Shown piece after piece: positions 51,399-63,168 of a stretch of 64,000 nt of DNA. The position numbers and the translations under genes are program-made. The stretch covers positions 1 through 64,000 of the forward strand of contig NZ_BCVZ01000020.1 in assembly GCF_001592005.1 (NCBI RefSeq), read 5' to 3'. The notes under the pieces were generated by a model. That model had not been told where the DNA came from, searched no databases, and saw nothing but the letters and a program-made list of their open reading frames with translations. Numbering within the stretch: the stretch's first letter is position 1; each line of letters begins with the position of its first letter. Source of the DNA: Bacillus sonorensis NBRC 101234 = KCTC 13918. GTDB lineage: Bacteria; Bacillota; Bacilli; Bacillales; Bacillaceae.

Positions 51399-51423
51399 GA
51401 AAAAACCCGTTGAACGGGTTTTT
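51399..51423 (-). terminator. Terminator-like hairpin between secE and nusG
   Basis: AACCCGTT and AACGGGTT form an 8-bp stem around one base, flanked by A/T runs so it can work in both directions. It separates secE from nusG, which are usually one operon; partial read-through is likely. Confidence 0.75.
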
Positions 51424-51467
51424 TGGCTAGTCATATTAAGATCTATTATAACACGTTATGCTGATCA

Positions 51468-51647
51468 TTATTCAACTATTAAACGAATTAATTGCGTAAT
51501 TCCTGAATCGATCAATGCGAAAAAAATGGCGAAAAAGATAACGGTGGTAATAACAGTGATGGTATAGCGCGTTAATTCTTTTCCTTTAGGCCATGTGACC
51601 TTTTTCATTTCTTTTCCGACATTCTTAAAGAATTTCATAATACCCAT
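51468..51647 (-). CDS. secE: Sec translocon subunit SecE
   Basis: The 59-residue protein has an amphipathic N-terminal helix (FFKNVGKEMKKVTWPKGKEL) and one membrane segment, the minimal Gram-positive SecE. It clamps SecY. The ATG at 51647 is nine bases after GGAGG; earlier in-frame starts lie before that site. It lies between rpmGB and nusG. Confidence 0.95.
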   Translation of the reverse strand: MGIMKFFKNVGKEMKKVTWPKGKELTRYTITVITTVIFFAIFFALIDSGITQLIRLIVE

Positions 51648-51681
51648 GGTAAGAAACCTCCACAACCTAAAAACAAAAATC

Positions 51682-51831
51682 CTATTTTGTTTCCAGATGT
51701 ACTGTATGTGAATTGCAGTTATTGCAGTATTTCTTTACTTCGAGTCGTTCAGCCAAAGCTGCGGAGCTTTTCATTGTCGTATAATTACGGTTCCCGCAAT
51801 TTTTACAGGCCAACGTTATTTTTTTCTTCAT
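51682..51831 (-). CDS. rpmGB: 50S ribosomal protein L33, zinc-binding type
   Basis: The 49-residue protein begins [20 protein letters not shown] and holds four cysteines, Cys9, Cys12, Cys36 and Cys39, for zinc. It lies between sigH and secE like B. subtilis rpmGB. There that gene is considered a poorly expressed or defective copy in strain 168, but here the frame is intact, so the comparison should be treated with caution. Start ATG at 51831 after AAAAAGGTGTAGAC. Confidence 0.9.
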   Translation of the reverse strand: MKKKITLACKNCGNRNYTTMKSSAALAERLEVKKYCNNCNSHTVHLETK

Positions 51832-51914
51832 GTCTACACCTTTTTCTGGACAATCATTTCTTTAGTAACATTATCACAGTCCCAAAATTGATGTCAATAT
51901 GCCGTAGGCATTGA

Positions 51915-52586
51915 CTACAAGCTGATTTCGCGGAGCTCCAGGTACTTCTCCAGCTTTCTTTTGACGCGCTGGAGCGCATTATCAATTGATTTTACATGGC
52001 GGTTTAATTCTTCGGATATTTCCTGATAGGATCTTCCGTCGAGATAGAGCGTAAGAACTTTTCTTTCCAAATCGCTGAGCAGTTCGCCCATTTTCAGTTC
52101 GATGTCATCAAATTCTTCCTGATTGATGATCAGTTCCTCCGGATTCATCACTTTGGCTCCTGAAATTACATCAAGAAGCGTCCGGTCTGACTCTTCGTCA
52201 TAAATAGGCTTGTCCAGCGACACATAAGAATTCAGCGGAATATGTTTCTGGCGAGTAGCTGTTTTAATAGCGGTAATAATTTGGCGGGTAATGCACAATT
52301 CTGCAAAAGCTTTAAATGAAGTCAGCTTGTCCTCTCTAAAATCACGGATAGATTTGTAGAGTCCAATCATGCCTTCCTGAACGATATCCTCACGATCAGC
52401 CCCTATCAGAAAATAGGATCTCGCTTTTGCCCTTACAAAGTTACGGTACTTTGTAATCAAGTAATCTAACGCATCACTGTCTCCGACATGAACCATTTCA
52501 ATGACCTGCTCGTCTTCCAACTGGCAAAACCGTTCTTTGTTGAACTGTTCTTTGCTGAATTTTCCCTGGTTGTTTTGTAAGTTCAC
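51915..52586 (-). CDS. sigH: RNA polymerase sigma-H factor
   Basis: The 223-residue sigma-70 family factor has region 2 (YRNFVRAKARSYFLIGADREDIVQEGMIGLYKSI) around 45-80 split by short loops, and region 4 with a C-terminal HTH (SYQEISEELNRHVKSIDNALQRVK). SigH drives entry into sporulation and competence. Compared with the 218-residue B. subtilis protein it has about five extra residues near the start, which look like a KEQF/KERF micro-duplication at residues 12-20. Confidence 0.95.
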   Translation of the reverse strand: MNLQNNQGKFSKEQFNKERFCQLEDEQVIEMVHVGDSDALDYLITKYRNFVRAKARSYFLIGADREDIVQEGMIGLYKSIRDFREDKLTSFKAFAELCITRQIITAIKTATRQKHIPLNSYVSLDKPIYDEESDRTLLDVISGAKVMNPEELIINQEEFDDIELKMGELLSDLERKVLTLYLDGRSYQEISEELNRHVKSIDNALQRVKRKLEKYLELREISL

Positions 52587-52649
52587 TCCGATCCCCCCGA
52601 CCGCACGTAGATAGAAATATTATACAGTAATGGGCAAAAAAGCGTCAAC

Positions 52650-53162
52650 CTACTCCAAGTCGCCCCGCCGCCATTTTTCGAATATCTTTAAGACATCCTC
52701 TGATAAAGGAATCTTTCCGGCGGGACGCTCGGACGTAATTTTTTTTACCCTTTTTTCAATTTTTCTTTCGATCGCTTCAACTTCCCTCAGCAGCTCCCTC
52801 GCAGACTTTCGAAGCGCTCCCTGTCCAAAGATCGCCCACTGCTCGGTATAATCTGATGTGGCGACATGGATTTGCGTCTGGATATTGTTCAGATCTGACG
52901 CAAGCTTTTCAATCCGTTCGTCAGCCGTTTCATTTTCCTTCGTGAAGATCACCTCCACGCGGTGATTGATCCTTTTCTTCTCGATTCCTTTTACAAGATG
53001 CGCATCGAATACGACAATCACCCGATAACCGGTATAAGATTGATATTCCGCCATTTTTTGAATCAAAAGGTCCCTTGCTTCCTCAAAACTGTTCGCTTTT
53101 AGATCCTTCAGCTGTGGCCATGCCCCGATCATGTTATAGCCATCGACTAACAGGATGTCCAT
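52650..53162 (-). CDS. rae1: Rae1/YacP, ribosome-associated mRNA endonuclease
   Basis: The 170-residue NYN/PIN-like protein begins MDILLVDGYNMIGAWPQLKD, with Asp7 as a likely catalytic metal ligand. VVFDAH and VEVIFTKENETADERIEKL supply other acidic residues. In B. subtilis Rae1 cuts mRNA in the ribosomal A site. It ends the cysE-cysS-mrnC-rlmB-rae1 run and starts seven bases after rlmB. Confidence 0.93.
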   Translation of the reverse strand: MDILLVDGYNMIGAWPQLKDLKANSFEEARDLLIQKMAEYQSYTGYRVIVVFDAHLVKGIEKKRINHRVEVIFTKENETADERIEKLASDLNNIQTQIHVATSDYTEQWAIFGQGALRKSARELLREVEAIERKIEKRVKKITSERPAGKIPLSEDVLKIFEKWRRGDLE

Positions 53163-53168
53163 CCTTTT

Positions 53169-53918
53169 CTATTCTCCCAGGGGGCTTCGTTTACGGTACA
53201 CTTCATACAGCAGCAGTCCGGCTGCAACTGAAGCGTTTAGGGATGTGACTTTTCCTGCCATCGGGAGGCGGATGAGAAAATCACATTTCTCTTTGACAAG
53301 CCTTCCCATGCCTTTGCCCTCGCTGCCGATCACAAGCGCGAGAGGCATGTTTCCATCCAGCGACCTGTAGTCCTGCCGGCCTGAAGCATCGGTGCCGACG
53401 ATCCATACGCCCCGCTCTTTCAATTCTTCCAATGTCCGCGAAAGGTTCGTCACTTTCACTACCGGGATATGCTCAATCGCTCCTGTCGAGGCTTTTGCGA
53501 CAGTTGTCGTAAGGCCGACGGCACGCCTTTTCGGAATAATAATGCCATGGGCCCCGACAGCGTCAGCCGTACGCATGATCGATCCAAGATTATGCGGGTC
53601 TTCGATTTCATCCAACACGATCAAAAACGGCTGTTCGTCCCTGTCCTCGGCCTTTTGAAAAAGGTCTTCCAATTCGGCGTACTCATAAGCCGCGACTTGA
53701 GCGACGACGCCCTGATGCTGGCCAGAAACCATTTGATCGAGTTTTTTGCGCGGGACATAGTGAATCGTGATGCCTTTTTTAGCTGCGAGATCAACGACTT
53801 GCTGAGCCTGTCCCTTCACCGTGTTTTCCGCCATCCATAGCTTGTAAAGTTCACGGCCGGATTTTAACGTCTCAATGACCGCGTTTTTGCCTATGACGTA
53901 GTCGTGCTGCTGACTCAT
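53169..53918 (-). CDS. rlmB: 23S rRNA (guanosine-2'-O-)-methyltransferase RlmB (YacO)
   Basis: The 249-residue SpoU-family protein has an N-terminal L30e-like substrate-binding domain (about 1-80) and a SPOUT domain with the knot motifs [37 protein letters not shown] and [20 protein letters not shown]. It should methylate the P-loop guanosine of 23S rRNA. It overlaps mrnC by four bases. Confidence 0.94.
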   Translation of the reverse strand: MSQQHDYVIGKNAVIETLKSGRELYKLWMAENTVKGQAQQVVDLAAKKGITIHYVPRKKLDQMVSGQHQGVVAQVAAYEYAELEDLFQKAEDRDEQPFLIVLDEIEDPHNLGSIMRTADAVGAHGIIIPKRRAVGLTTTVAKASTGAIEHIPVVKVTNLSRTLEELKERGVWIVGTDASGRQDYRSLDGNMPLALVIGSEGKGMGRLVKEKCDFLIRLPMAGKVTSLNASVAAGLLLYEVYRKRSPLGE

Positions 53919-54331
53919 TTGATTTCCTCCCTGCCGTCCCGTTTTTCCAACGCTTTTTTGATAAGCTCTTCAAGCCGCGCTTCCTTTTTCTCCAGAAAGA
54001 GGTAGCCGATAACAGCTTCAAAAGCCGTGCTGTATCGGTATGTTTGGACATCCGTGTTTTTAGGCACGGTTCCGGATTTTGCGTTTCGCCCTCTTCTTAG
54101 TACAGCCTTTTCTTCTTCGGTGAAGAATCCCTGCTCTTCAAGAGCAAACAGCATGCTCGCCTGTGATTTTGCGGAAACATAGCGGCTTGACTGCTTGTGT
54201 AAATCATTGGGCTTTGTCATTCCCTGCTTTAACAGGTGATGCCTGACGTATATCTCCAAAACGGCATCACCCATGTAAGCAAGCGCCAAACCATTTAATT
54301 GTTTGGCATCTTTAATGGTGTCCAAATTCAT
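53915..54331 (-). CDS. mrnC: Mini-ribonuclease III
   Basis: The 138-residue protein is an RNase III catalytic domain ([20 protein letters not shown]) without the double-stranded RNA-binding domain. In B. subtilis it matures 23S rRNA ends with help from L3. It follows cysS by two bases and overlaps rlmB, a tightly coupled cluster. Confidence 0.95.
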   Translation of the reverse strand: MNLDTIKDAKQLNGLALAYMGDAVLEIYVRHHLLKQGMTKPNDLHKQSSRYVSAKSQASMLFALEEQGFFTEEEKAVLRRGRNAKSGTVPKNTDVQTYRYSTAFEAVIGYLFLEKKEARLEELIKKALEKRDGREEIK

Positions 54332-54333
54332 GT

Positions 54334-55737
54334 TTATGATTCTCCTCTTTTCCAGCGCGTTCCTTGAGGAGTATCCTCCAAGATGATGTTCATGCTTTTC
54401 AGCTGGTCACGAATTTGGTCGGAAGTGGCAAAGTCTCTGTTTCTGCGGGCTTCATTTCTCTTTTCGATAAGTTCTTCAATTTCCGCGTCAAGCAGCTCCT
54501 GCTCCTGAAGCGAAAAACCAAGAACCGAGCAAATTTCGTCAAACAGGTTAAGAAATGCCTGTATGACGTGTTCAGCGGTATTCTTTTCCTGCAGGTAGTA
54601 GTTCGCATGTTTAGCCAGGTCAAACAGGACAGAAATCGCATTGGCCGTATTAAAGTCATCATCCATTGCCGTTTCGAAGGCTTTTCGCTGCTCCTCGATT
54701 TTTTCAAGCCATTCGGAATCGCCCTCTGTTAAATTTGTACTGCTTTTCAGGCGGTGGCGCAAATTGCTATAAGCCGTTTTTAAGCGGCCAAAAGCATTTT
54801 TTGTGTTTTCAAGAAGTTCGACCGAATAATTGATCGGATGTCTGTAATGAACGGAAAGCATAAAAAACCGCAGCACTTGCGGGTCATGCTCTTTAATGAT
54901 GTCATGGACAAGCACGAAATTCCCGAGTGATTTTGACATTTTCTCATTATCAATATTGATGTAGCCGTTATGAAGCCAATATTTTGCAAAAGGCTTTCCG
55001 GTTAACGCTTCAGACTGGGCAATTTCATTTTCATGGTGAGGGAAGGTCAAATCCTGACCGCCGGCATGAATATCGATTGAATCCCCCAAATATTTTCTTG
55101 CCATGGCAGAGCATTCAATGTGCCAGCCCGGACGGCCTTTGCCCCATGGGCTCTCCCAAGAGATTTCGTTTTCTTTGGCGGCTTTCCATAATGCGAAGTC
55201 GAGCGCGTCTTCTTTTTTCTCGCCCACTTGAATCCGGGCGCCGGATCTTAATTCATCGATCGATTGGTGTGAAAGCTTTCCGTAATCTTTAAATGACCTT
55301 GTTTTATAGTAAACATCACCGTCCGCTTCATATGCATAGCCTTTATCAATAAGCGTCTGAATAAAGTCAATGATGTCGTCCATATTTTCAGTGACGCGCG
55401 GATGGCAGTCGGCTTTTGAGCAGCCGAGCGATCCGACATCCTCAAAATAAGCTTTAATAAAGCGTTCGGCAATGACCGGCACTTCTTCTCCAAGCTCGTT
55501 TGCCGCTTTAATCAATTTGTCGTCTACATCTGTAAAGTTTGAGACGTAGTGAACATCATAGCCTTTATACTCCAAGTATTTTCTGACCGTATCATAAACG
55601 ATGGCCGGCCTTGCATTTCCAATGTGAATGTAATTGTATACGGTCGGGCCGCATACATACATTTTGACCTTGCCTTCTTCAAGAGGCACAAACGGCTCTT
55701 TTTTTCTTGTCAGTGTATTATAAAGTGTAATGGTCAC
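54334..55737 (-). CDS. cysS: Cysteinyl-tRNA synthetase
   Basis: The 467-residue class I synthetase has the zinc ligand Cys29 ([10 protein letters not shown]), HIGH-type HIGNARP at 38-44, [20 protein letters not shown] with further zinc ligands, and KMSKSLGNF. It charges tRNA-Cys. It overlaps cysE by four bases, so both are controlled by the Cys-specific T-box ahead of cysE. Confidence 0.97.
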   Translation of the reverse strand: MTITLYNTLTRKKEPFVPLEEGKVKMYVCGPTVYNYIHIGNARPAIVYDTVRKYLEYKGYDVHYVSNFTDVDDKLIKAANELGEEVPVIAERFIKAYFEDVGSLGCSKADCHPRVTENMDDIIDFIQTLIDKGYAYEADGDVYYKTRSFKDYGKLSHQSIDELRSGARIQVGEKKEDALDFALWKAAKENEISWESPWGKGRPGWHIECSAMARKYLGDSIDIHAGGQDLTFPHHENEIAQSEALTGKPFAKYWLHNGYINIDNEKMSKSLGNFVLVHDIIKEHDPQVLRFFMLSVHYRHPINYSVELLENTKNAFGRLKTAYSNLRHRLKSSTNLTEGDSEWLEKIEEQRKAFETAMDDDFNTANAISVLFDLAKHANYYLQEKNTAEHVIQAFLNLFDEICSVLGFSLQEQELLDAEIEELIEKRNEARRNRDFATSDQIRDQLKSMNIILEDTPQGTRWKRGES

Positions 55738-56384
55738 AACTCATCTTCCCTTTCTTTTCTCTGAAGCGCCTGTTTCAGCTGCCTGATTTCTTTTTCCAAT
55801 TCTTTGAAACGATCAGCAACCGGATCCGGCAAATCCTGATGGTTCAGGTCGCGTTTTATTTTCTTTCCGTTTTGGACCACGACGCGTCCGGGGATGCCGA
55901 CAACAGTTGAACATTCAGGCACATCGTGGAGAACAACGGAACCGGCGCCGATTTTCGAGCCTCTTCCGATCGTAATCGAGCCGAGCACTTTCGCACCGGT
56001 TGATATCATGGCATCATCCTCTATTGTCGGATGCCTCTTCCCTTTTTCTTTTCCGGTACCTCCGAGCGTGACGCCCTGAAAGACGGTCACATTGTTCCCG
56101 ATCTCGCAGGTCTCGCCGATCACAACCCCCATCCCGTGATCTATGAAAAAGCGTCTGCCGATCTTCGCTCCCGGATGAATTTCAATTCCCGTGAAGAAGC
56201 GGGCGATTTGAGAAATTGCTCTCGCGATAAAAAACCTTTTTCTCTTATATAAAGCATGTGCAATTCGATGTGCCCATATAGCATGTAAACCTGAATATGT
56301 TAATATGACTTCGATGTAGCTTCTTGCAGCCGGATCCTGGTCAAAAACGACATCTACATCTTCTTTCAGCATTTTAAAGAACAC
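55734..56384 (-). CDS. cysE: Serine O-acetyltransferase
   Basis: The 216-residue enzyme makes O-acetylserine for cysteine synthesis. It has an N-terminal helical domain and a left-handed hexapeptide-repeat domain ([38 protein letters not shown]). It is the short Gram-positive form. It lies just after a Cys T-box leader and overlaps cysS, so uncharged tRNA-Cys should induce both. Confidence 0.96.
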   Translation of the reverse strand: MFFKMLKEDVDVVFDQDPAARSYIEVILTYSGLHAIWAHRIAHALYKRKRFFIARAISQIARFFTGIEIHPGAKIGRRFFIDHGMGVVIGETCEIGNNVTVFQGVTLGGTGKEKGKRHPTIEDDAMISTGAKVLGSITIGRGSKIGAGSVVLHDVPECSTVVGIPGRVVVQNGKKIKRDLNHQDLPDPVADRFKELEKEIRQLKQALQRKEREDEL

Positions 56385-56450
56385 ATGATTCCCCCCGTTC
56401 CCCGCTTCCTGCTTTCTTCTATCAGCTCTTTAACTAAAACCATATAAAAA

Positions 56451-56690
56451 GCGCCTCTGTCTAATGACAGAGACGCTTTAAACACGCGGTTCCACTCTGT
56501 TTAGAAAACAGCAGACCTGTTTTCCCAACTTAAATCCCATAACGGCGGATACCGCCTTTGAATACTTGTTTCTTAAACGTTCTTCAAAGGTCTCAAGAGG
56601 CGCATTTCTAAAGCCGGGCGCTTAAGTCTTTTCCAGCCGATGAAGACTCTCTCTTTAAAGGCCGCTGGCTTTATACTTCTCCCTGTCAAC
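56451..56690 (-). ncRNA. T-box riboswitch, cysteine-specific
   Basis: The T-box sequence AGAGTGGAACCGCG is at 56485-56498 and the terminator GCGTCTCTGTC/GACAGAGGCGC with TTTTTAT at 56451-56476. Stem I spans roughly 56580-56690. The likely specifier codon is UGC (Cys) at 56603-56605 in GAAATGCGCC. It regulates cysE-cysS. The specifier was chosen by position and by the downstream genes. Confidence 0.85.
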
Positions 56691-56694
56691 GATT

Positions 56695-58155
56695 TTACTT
56701 ATTGATCAATGTATTCAGACGTTTTAAAACAGTGTCTTTCCCTAATAATTCAATGGACTGCGGCAGCTCCGGACCGTGCGTCTGGCCGGTTGTCGCTACG
56801 CGGATCGGCATAAACAGCTTCTTCCCTTTATGCCCTGTTTCTTTTTGAACCGCTTTGATGGATGCTTTGATCTGGTCAGCCGTAAACTCTTCCAGCTCCC
56901 CGAGCTTGCCGGCAAATGCACTCAGCACTTCAGGCACCTGCTCTTCATCCAAAACAGTCCTTGCTTCACGATTATACTGGATTTCTTCTTTAAAGAACAA
57001 CTCTGTTAACTCGACGATTTCGGCGCCGTAGTTTAATTGATCCTGATAAAGGGAAATCAGCTTGCGGACCCATTCTTGTTCGCTTTCGGAAAGTTCTTCA
57101 GATACTTTGCCGGCTTTTTTCAAATGGGGAACCGTCAGATCGATGACCTGATCAAGGTCAAGCTTTTTCACATACTGGTTGTTGACCCATTTCAGCTTAT
57201 GCGCGTCAAACACGGCCGGTGATTTTGACAAACGGTTGACATCAAAGATCTCAATAAACTGTTCTTTTGTAAACAGCTCTTCTTCTCCGACCGGAGACCA
57301 TCCAAGCAGTCCGATAAAGTTAAACAGCGCTTCCGGCAAATAGCCGAGCTCTTCATACTGTTCGATGAACTGAATAATGGATTCATCGCGTTTGCTGAGC
57401 TTTTTGCGGTTTTCATTGACGATCAGCGTCATATGTCCAAAAGTCGGAATATCCCAGCCAAACGCATTGTATATCATAATTTGTTTCGGCGTATTTGAAA
57501 TGTGATCCTCTCCGCGAAGCACATGAGTCATTTTCATTAAGTAGTCATCGACCGCTACCGCAAAGTTGTAGGTAGGCGTTCCGTCTTTTTTAACGATAAC
57601 AAAATCGCCGATGCCGTCAGTTTCAAAAGAAATTTCATCTTTGACAATATCCTTGAAAGTGATGACTTCCCCTTGAGGGACTTTAAAGCGGATGCTCGGC
57701 TGCCTTCCTTCAGCCTCAAGCTTTTCCTGCTCTTCTTCAGTCAAATGGCGGCATTTTCCGGAGTAGCGCGGCATCTCTCCTCGGGCCGCCTGTTCCTCGC
57801 GTTCTTTTTCAAGCTCTTCTTCCGTACAATAGCACTTATAGGCGAGGCCTTTTTCAAGAAGCTCATCATAATATGTTTTGTATATGTCGTTTCTTTCAGA
57901 TTGGCGGTACGGTCCATATTCTCCGCCGACATCAACGCTCTCATCCCAATCGATGCCAAGCCATTTCAAGTAGTTAAGCTGACTTTGCTCTCCGCCTTCA
58001 ATGTTCCGCTTTCGATCCGTATCTTCAATGCGGATAATGAACTTTCCGCCTTGGCTGCGGGCAAATAAATAGTTGAAGAGAGCTGTTCTTGCATTTCCGA
58101 TATGTAAATGGCCGGTTGGACTCGGCGCATAACGGACCCGAACTTCGTTTCCCAT
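56695..58155 (-). CDS. gltX: Glutamyl-tRNA synthetase
   Basis: The 486-residue class I synthetase has HIGH-type [14 protein letters not shown] near the start and KLSKRDES around 250. In Bacillus it is non-discriminating and also charges tRNA-Gln with Glu, which GatCAB then amidates. It lies upstream of the cysE T-box and downstream of ispF, the B. subtilis order. Start ATG at 58155 after GAAAGGAAG. Confidence 0.97.
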   Translation of the reverse strand: MGNEVRVRYAPSPTGHLHIGNARTALFNYLFARSQGGKFIIRIEDTDRKRNIEGGEQSQLNYLKWLGIDWDESVDVGGEYGPYRQSERNDIYKTYYDELLEKGLAYKCYCTEEELEKEREEQAARGEMPRYSGKCRHLTEEEQEKLEAEGRQPSIRFKVPQGEVITFKDIVKDEISFETDGIGDFVIVKKDGTPTYNFAVAVDDYLMKMTHVLRGEDHISNTPKQIMIYNAFGWDIPTFGHMTLIVNENRKKLSKRDESIIQFIEQYEELGYLPEALFNFIGLLGWSPVGEEELFTKEQFIEIFDVNRLSKSPAVFDAHKLKWVNNQYVKKLDLDQVIDLTVPHLKKAGKVSEELSESEQEWVRKLISLYQDQLNYGAEIVELTELFFKEEIQYNREARTVLDEEQVPEVLSAFAGKLGELEEFTADQIKASIKAVQKETGHKGKKLFMPIRVATTGQTHGPELPQSIELLGKDTVLKRLNTLINK

Positions 58156-58235
58156 CTGTCAAACTTCCTTTCATCTCAATCAGAGTTCAAATTTATTCTT
58201 ATTCTATCATCAAATGAAATGCTCTTCAAAATGAA

Positions 58236-59415
<1,180 letters not shown>

Positions 59416-60504
59416 TTAAAGCGCCTTTTCCAGCAGCTTCGGCTTGGCGAAAATCATTCTGCCGGCCGCTGTCTGCAGCACACTGGTCACCAGCACATCA
59501 ATATGTTTGCCGATATAGTTTCGTCCCTCTTCCACGACAATCATTGTGCCATCGTCCAAATACGCCACGCCCTGATTATGTTCTTTACCGTCTTTAATAA
59601 CCTGTACTTTCATTTCTTCCCCTGGAAGCACGACAGGTTTGACAGCATTGGCCAAATCATTAATGTTTAATACGGCTACCTTCTGAAGCTCGCATACCTT
59701 ATTTAAATTGAAATCGTTTGTGACGACGACTCCCGAAGTCAGTTTTGCCAGCTTGACCAATTTGCTGTCGACCTCTTGAATGTCTTCAAAATCGCCTTCA
59801 TAGATTTCAACTTTGATATCCAGTTCCTTTTGAATCCGGTTTAAAATATCAAGTCCTCTTCGTCCTCTGTTTCGTTTCAGGACATCAGAGGAGTCGGCGA
59901 TATGCTGAAGCTCTTCCAGCACAAACTGCGGAATCACAATCACACCTTCTAGAAAACCGGTCTGACAAATATCAGCAATTCTCCCATCTATAATAACACT
60001 TGTATCTAAAATTTTCAGCTTTTTGTCCTGTTCTGTACGCTCTTCTTCTGCCGCGCCTTTCTTCTTGCGGGATGAGAAGAGAGTGAGCATCTCATCTTTC
60101 TTCTTAAAGCCTACCCGGAACCCGAGATAGCCCAGAAAAGCGGCCAGGACAATCGGAATCACCGTGCCGATCAGCTGATATGGGATGTTCTTTAACGGAA
60201 TAACGTTGACGATAAGATAAGCTAGCATGAGTCCGAAGATTAATCCTAAAGAGCCAAACAACAAATCTGATACAGGAGCTTTTATTAGAGAATCCTCAAT
60301 CCCTTTCACCCAATTGATCACATGATCCGCACACCAGATGCCCAGAAGAAAAAAGATGACGGCTCCCAAACAAGCGGACGTATACGGGTTTGTTACTAAA
60401 GGTATGTCCTGTACGTTCAACAGCATAAACAATTCCGGTATGAGAAATATACCGATAACGCCTCCTATAATCGCAAAGAACGCTTGAACTATTCGTTTCA
60501 ACAT
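59416..60504 (-). CDS. yacL: YacL, membrane-anchored PIN/TRAM-domain protein
   Basis: The 362-residue protein has four N-terminal membrane segments (about 1-125), a PIN nuclease-like domain ([14 protein letters not shown], acidic residues later in [10 protein letters not shown]) and a C-terminal TRAM domain. Its role is not established; a membrane-bound RNase is plausible. The ATG at 60504 after AAAGGAGGTGAAGGT is used instead of earlier in-frame starts. Confidence 0.93.
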   Translation of the reverse strand: MLKRIVQAFFAIIGGVIGIFLIPELFMLLNVQDIPLVTNPYTSACLGAVIFFLLGIWCADHVINWVKGIEDSLIKAPVSDLLFGSLGLIFGLMLAYLIVNVIPLKNIPYQLIGTVIPIVLAAFLGYLGFRVGFKKKDEMLTLFSSRKKKGAAEEERTEQDKKLKILDTSVIIDGRIADICQTGFLEGVIVIPQFVLEELQHIADSSDVLKRNRGRRGLDILNRIQKELDIKVEIYEGDFEDIQEVDSKLVKLAKLTSGVVVTNDFNLNKVCELQKVAVLNINDLANAVKPVVLPGEEMKVQVIKDGKEHNQGVAYLDDGTMIVVEEGRNYIGKHIDVLVTSVLQTAAGRMIFAKPKLLEKAL

Positions 60505-60633
60505 ACCTTCACCTCCTTTGTTTACGGTTATTTTTTTATGAATGCAGCTGCTTTCATCTGTAAAGGGGAAAACAAAAAGTAAAAATAATATACCCATAAA
60601 TTGCAATTTTTAATCATTTTCAGAAAAAATTTC

Positions 60634-61710
60634 TTACAGCTGCCTATCAATATAATGTTTTTCCTGAAGCCTTTTTAACCCTTTCTTTATCTTTTGGGCA
60701 CGGACGGCCCCAATTCCTTCCACTTCATCCAATTCTTTTACATCCGCCTCGATAATCAGTTTTAAATGGCCGAACGCTTCAACGACATTTTCGACAATCG
60801 GCATAGGGAGTCGGGGTATTTTGTGAAGAAGTCTGTAGCCTCGCGGAAATACATATTCCTCCATATTCGTTGCGGCCGGATAACCGAGAAGTTTCAGCAG
60901 TATGGAATCATCCAGAAGCTCAAAGCTCGACATATCCTGAAGCTGTTTCAGAAGGACAAACGGGTCTTTGATTTTCTCTTTAACATAATCTTTAACAAAA
61001 AGCGCCGCTTCCTGTTCCATGTCTGTGATCAGCTCGCTTACTTGAAGCCTGATCAAATGGCCTTCAGTCCCCAGCTCTTTAATGTACATGTTAATCTCAT
61101 TTTTGATTCTGAGCACCATTTCATACCGGTGCAAGACGGAAATCACATCACCAAATGTGACAAGCTCTTCAAACTCCAAAGCGCTTAAAGTTGAAATCGC
61201 ATTGTCCAAAATCAATTTGTATTTTTCAAGCGTCTGAATCGCCTGATTGGCTTTAGTTAAAATAAAGCCGATATCTTTGAGAATATATTTCATATTTTCC
61301 TGATAAAGCGTAATGACATTTCGTCTTTCAGAAATGGCAATGATCAGACATCCTGTCTGCTTTGCCACACGCTCGGCGGTTCTGTGCCGCATTCCCGTTT
61401 CTGAGGACGGGATTGTCGCTTCAGGCATAAGCTGTGTATTGGCATAAAGGATTTTCTGACCTGAGTCACTCAAGATAATCGCGCCGTCCATTTTGGCAAG
61501 CTCGTACAAATGAGCGGGGGAAAAAGAAGAATTGATATGAAATCCGCCATCGACCACTTCTTTTACCTTGTCGTTATATCCAACAACGATTAACCCGCCG
61601 GTTTTCGCCCGCAGCACATTTTCAATCCCCTCGCGGAGGGGCGTTCCCGGCGCGACAAACTGCAAAATTTCTGATAGATCATGTTTCGCTCCCTTTTTTT
61701 CTTTTTCCAT
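60634..61710 (-). CDS. disA: DNA integrity scanning protein DisA (diadenylate cyclase)
   Basis: The 358-residue protein has an N-terminal DAC domain with MDGAIILSD and [13 protein letters not shown], a central helical linker and a C-terminal HhH domain ([16 protein letters not shown]) that binds branched DNA. It makes c-di-AMP and scans DNA for lesions. It starts three bases after radA, whose product inhibits it. Confidence 0.96.
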   Translation of the reverse strand: MEKEKKGAKHDLSEILQFVAPGTPLREGIENVLRAKTGGLIVVGYNDKVKEVVDGGFHINSSFSPAHLYELAKMDGAIILSDSGQKILYANTQLMPEATIPSSETGMRHRTAERVAKQTGCLIIAISERRNVITLYQENMKYILKDIGFILTKANQAIQTLEKYKLILDNAISTLSALEFEELVTFGDVISVLHRYEMVLRIKNEINMYIKELGTEGHLIRLQVSELITDMEQEAALFVKDYVKEKIKDPFVLLKQLQDMSSFELLDDSILLKLLGYPAATNMEEYVFPRGYRLLHKIPRLPMPIVENVVEAFGHLKLIIEADVKELDEVEGIGAVRAQKIKKGLKRLQEKHYIDRQL

Positions 61711-61713
61711 CTA

Positions 61714-63093
61714 TTATGATCCTCCTAATGAAGTTCGAAGAGCCTCAGCTACATTTTCAACACCGACGACCTCAATTCCTTTCGGTTTGGTCCATCCTTC
61801 CAAATTTGCGGCGGGAATAATCATTCTTTTGAACCCAAGCTTTGCCGCTTCCTGAACCCGCTGTTCGATTCTAGATACTCTGCGGACTTCTCCGGTAAGG
61901 CCCACCTCGCCGATAAAACAATCCGTCGGATGGGGAGGTGTATCTCTAAAGCTTGAAGCAATGCTGACCGCCACGGCAAGATCTATCGCCGGTTCATCAA
62001 GCTTTACTCCGCCGGCGACTTTTAAATAGGCATCCTGATTTTGAAGCAGCAGGCCGACTCTTTTTTCCAATACAGCCATGAGCAGCGAGACGCGGTTATG
62101 ATCAATGCCGGTGGCCATTCTCCGCGGATTTCCGAAGCTTGTAGGTGAAATGAGCGCCTGAATTTCGACCAGAACCGGCCTCGTTCCTTCCATTGATGCT
62201 ACAACACTTGACCCGGCCGCTCCCGCCGAGCGTTCTTCAAGAAAAATTTCCGACGGGTTCAGCACCTCAGTAAGGCCCTCTTCCCTCATCTCAAATATTC
62301 CCATTTCATTTGTCGAGCCGAATCGGTTTTTGACGGCTCTTAAAATCCGGAAAGTGTGATGCCTTTCCCCTTCAAAGTAAAGGACGGTGTCGACCATATG
62401 CTCCAACAGTCTCGGCCCGGCAATCGAGCCTTCTTTCGTAACATGTCCGACGATAAATATCGGAATTCCTTTTGTTTTGGCGAGTCTCATCAGCTCTGCG
62501 GTGCATTCCCTCACTTGGGATACGCTGCCCGGAGCTGAGGTAATGTCGCTTTGATAAACGGTTTGAATTGAATCCACCACAACAAAAGAAGGATTCATCT
62601 CTTCTATAGAAGACGTAATATACTCCATATCGGTTTCAGATAAAACGTGCAGAGTTGAACTGTTGATGCCTAACCGGTCCGCTCTTAATTTCGTTTGTTT
62701 GACAGATTCCTCCCCTGATATGTACAGGACGTTTTCATTTAAATCGGCAAGCTGCGCGGAAACCTGGAGCAGCAAAGTCGATTTTCCGATGCCTGGATCA
62801 CCGCCGATTAAGACAAGCGAGCCTTTGACGATGCCATTTCCCAGCACGCGGTTAAATTCGCCGAGATTCGTCTTGATCCGCGGTTCTTCTGACGTTTCGA
62901 TTGATGAGATGGGCGACGGTTTTTGAACCCTTTGAACGGAATGAGAAAATGCGGTTCTTCTGTTGGCGGCCGGTTTTTTAATCGTTTCTTCGACCATCGT
63001 GTTCCATGCGCCGCAGCCCGGGCATTTCCCCATCCATTTTGGAGATTCATAGCCGCATGATTGACAGATAAATTTAGTCTTTGTTTTAGCCAT
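61714..63093 (-). CDS. radA: DNA repair protein RadA
   Basis: The 459-residue protein has an N-terminal zinc finger (Cys10, Cys13, Cys24, Cys27), a RecA-like ATPase with Walker [11 protein letters not shown] (97-106), the RadA-specific KNRFG motif and a C-terminal Lon-protease-like domain. It processes recombination intermediates as a helicase. It lies between clpC and disA. Confidence 0.96.
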   Translation of the reverse strand: MAKTKTKFICQSCGYESPKWMGKCPGCGAWNTMVEETIKKPAANRRTAFSHSVQRVQKPSPISSIETSEEPRIKTNLGEFNRVLGNGIVKGSLVLIGGDPGIGKSTLLLQVSAQLADLNENVLYISGEESVKQTKLRADRLGINSSTLHVLSETDMEYITSSIEEMNPSFVVVDSIQTVYQSDITSAPGSVSQVRECTAELMRLAKTKGIPIFIVGHVTKEGSIAGPRLLEHMVDTVLYFEGERHHTFRILRAVKNRFGSTNEMGIFEMREEGLTEVLNPSEIFLEERSAGAAGSSVVASMEGTRPVLVEIQALISPTSFGNPRRMATGIDHNRVSLLMAVLEKRVGLLLQNQDAYLKVAGGVKLDEPAIDLAVAVSIASSFRDTPPHPTDCFIGEVGLTGEVRRVSRIEQRVQEAAKLGFKRMIIPAANLEGWTKPKGIEVVGVENVAEALRTSLGGS

Positions 63094-63124
63094 TGTTTTT
63101 TTAAATCTCCCTTTATAAGAAAGT

Positions 63125-63151
63125 GAGGCATACCTGTTACACGTATGCCTC
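63125..63151. terminator. Inverted repeat after clpC
   Basis: GAGGCATAC and GTATGCCTC form a perfect 9-bp stem around nine bases between clpC and radA. The T-rich flank is on the plus-strand side, so as a clpC terminator it is weak. Confidence 0.45.
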
Positions 63152-63168
63152 TTTCTCTTTTCTCTATA

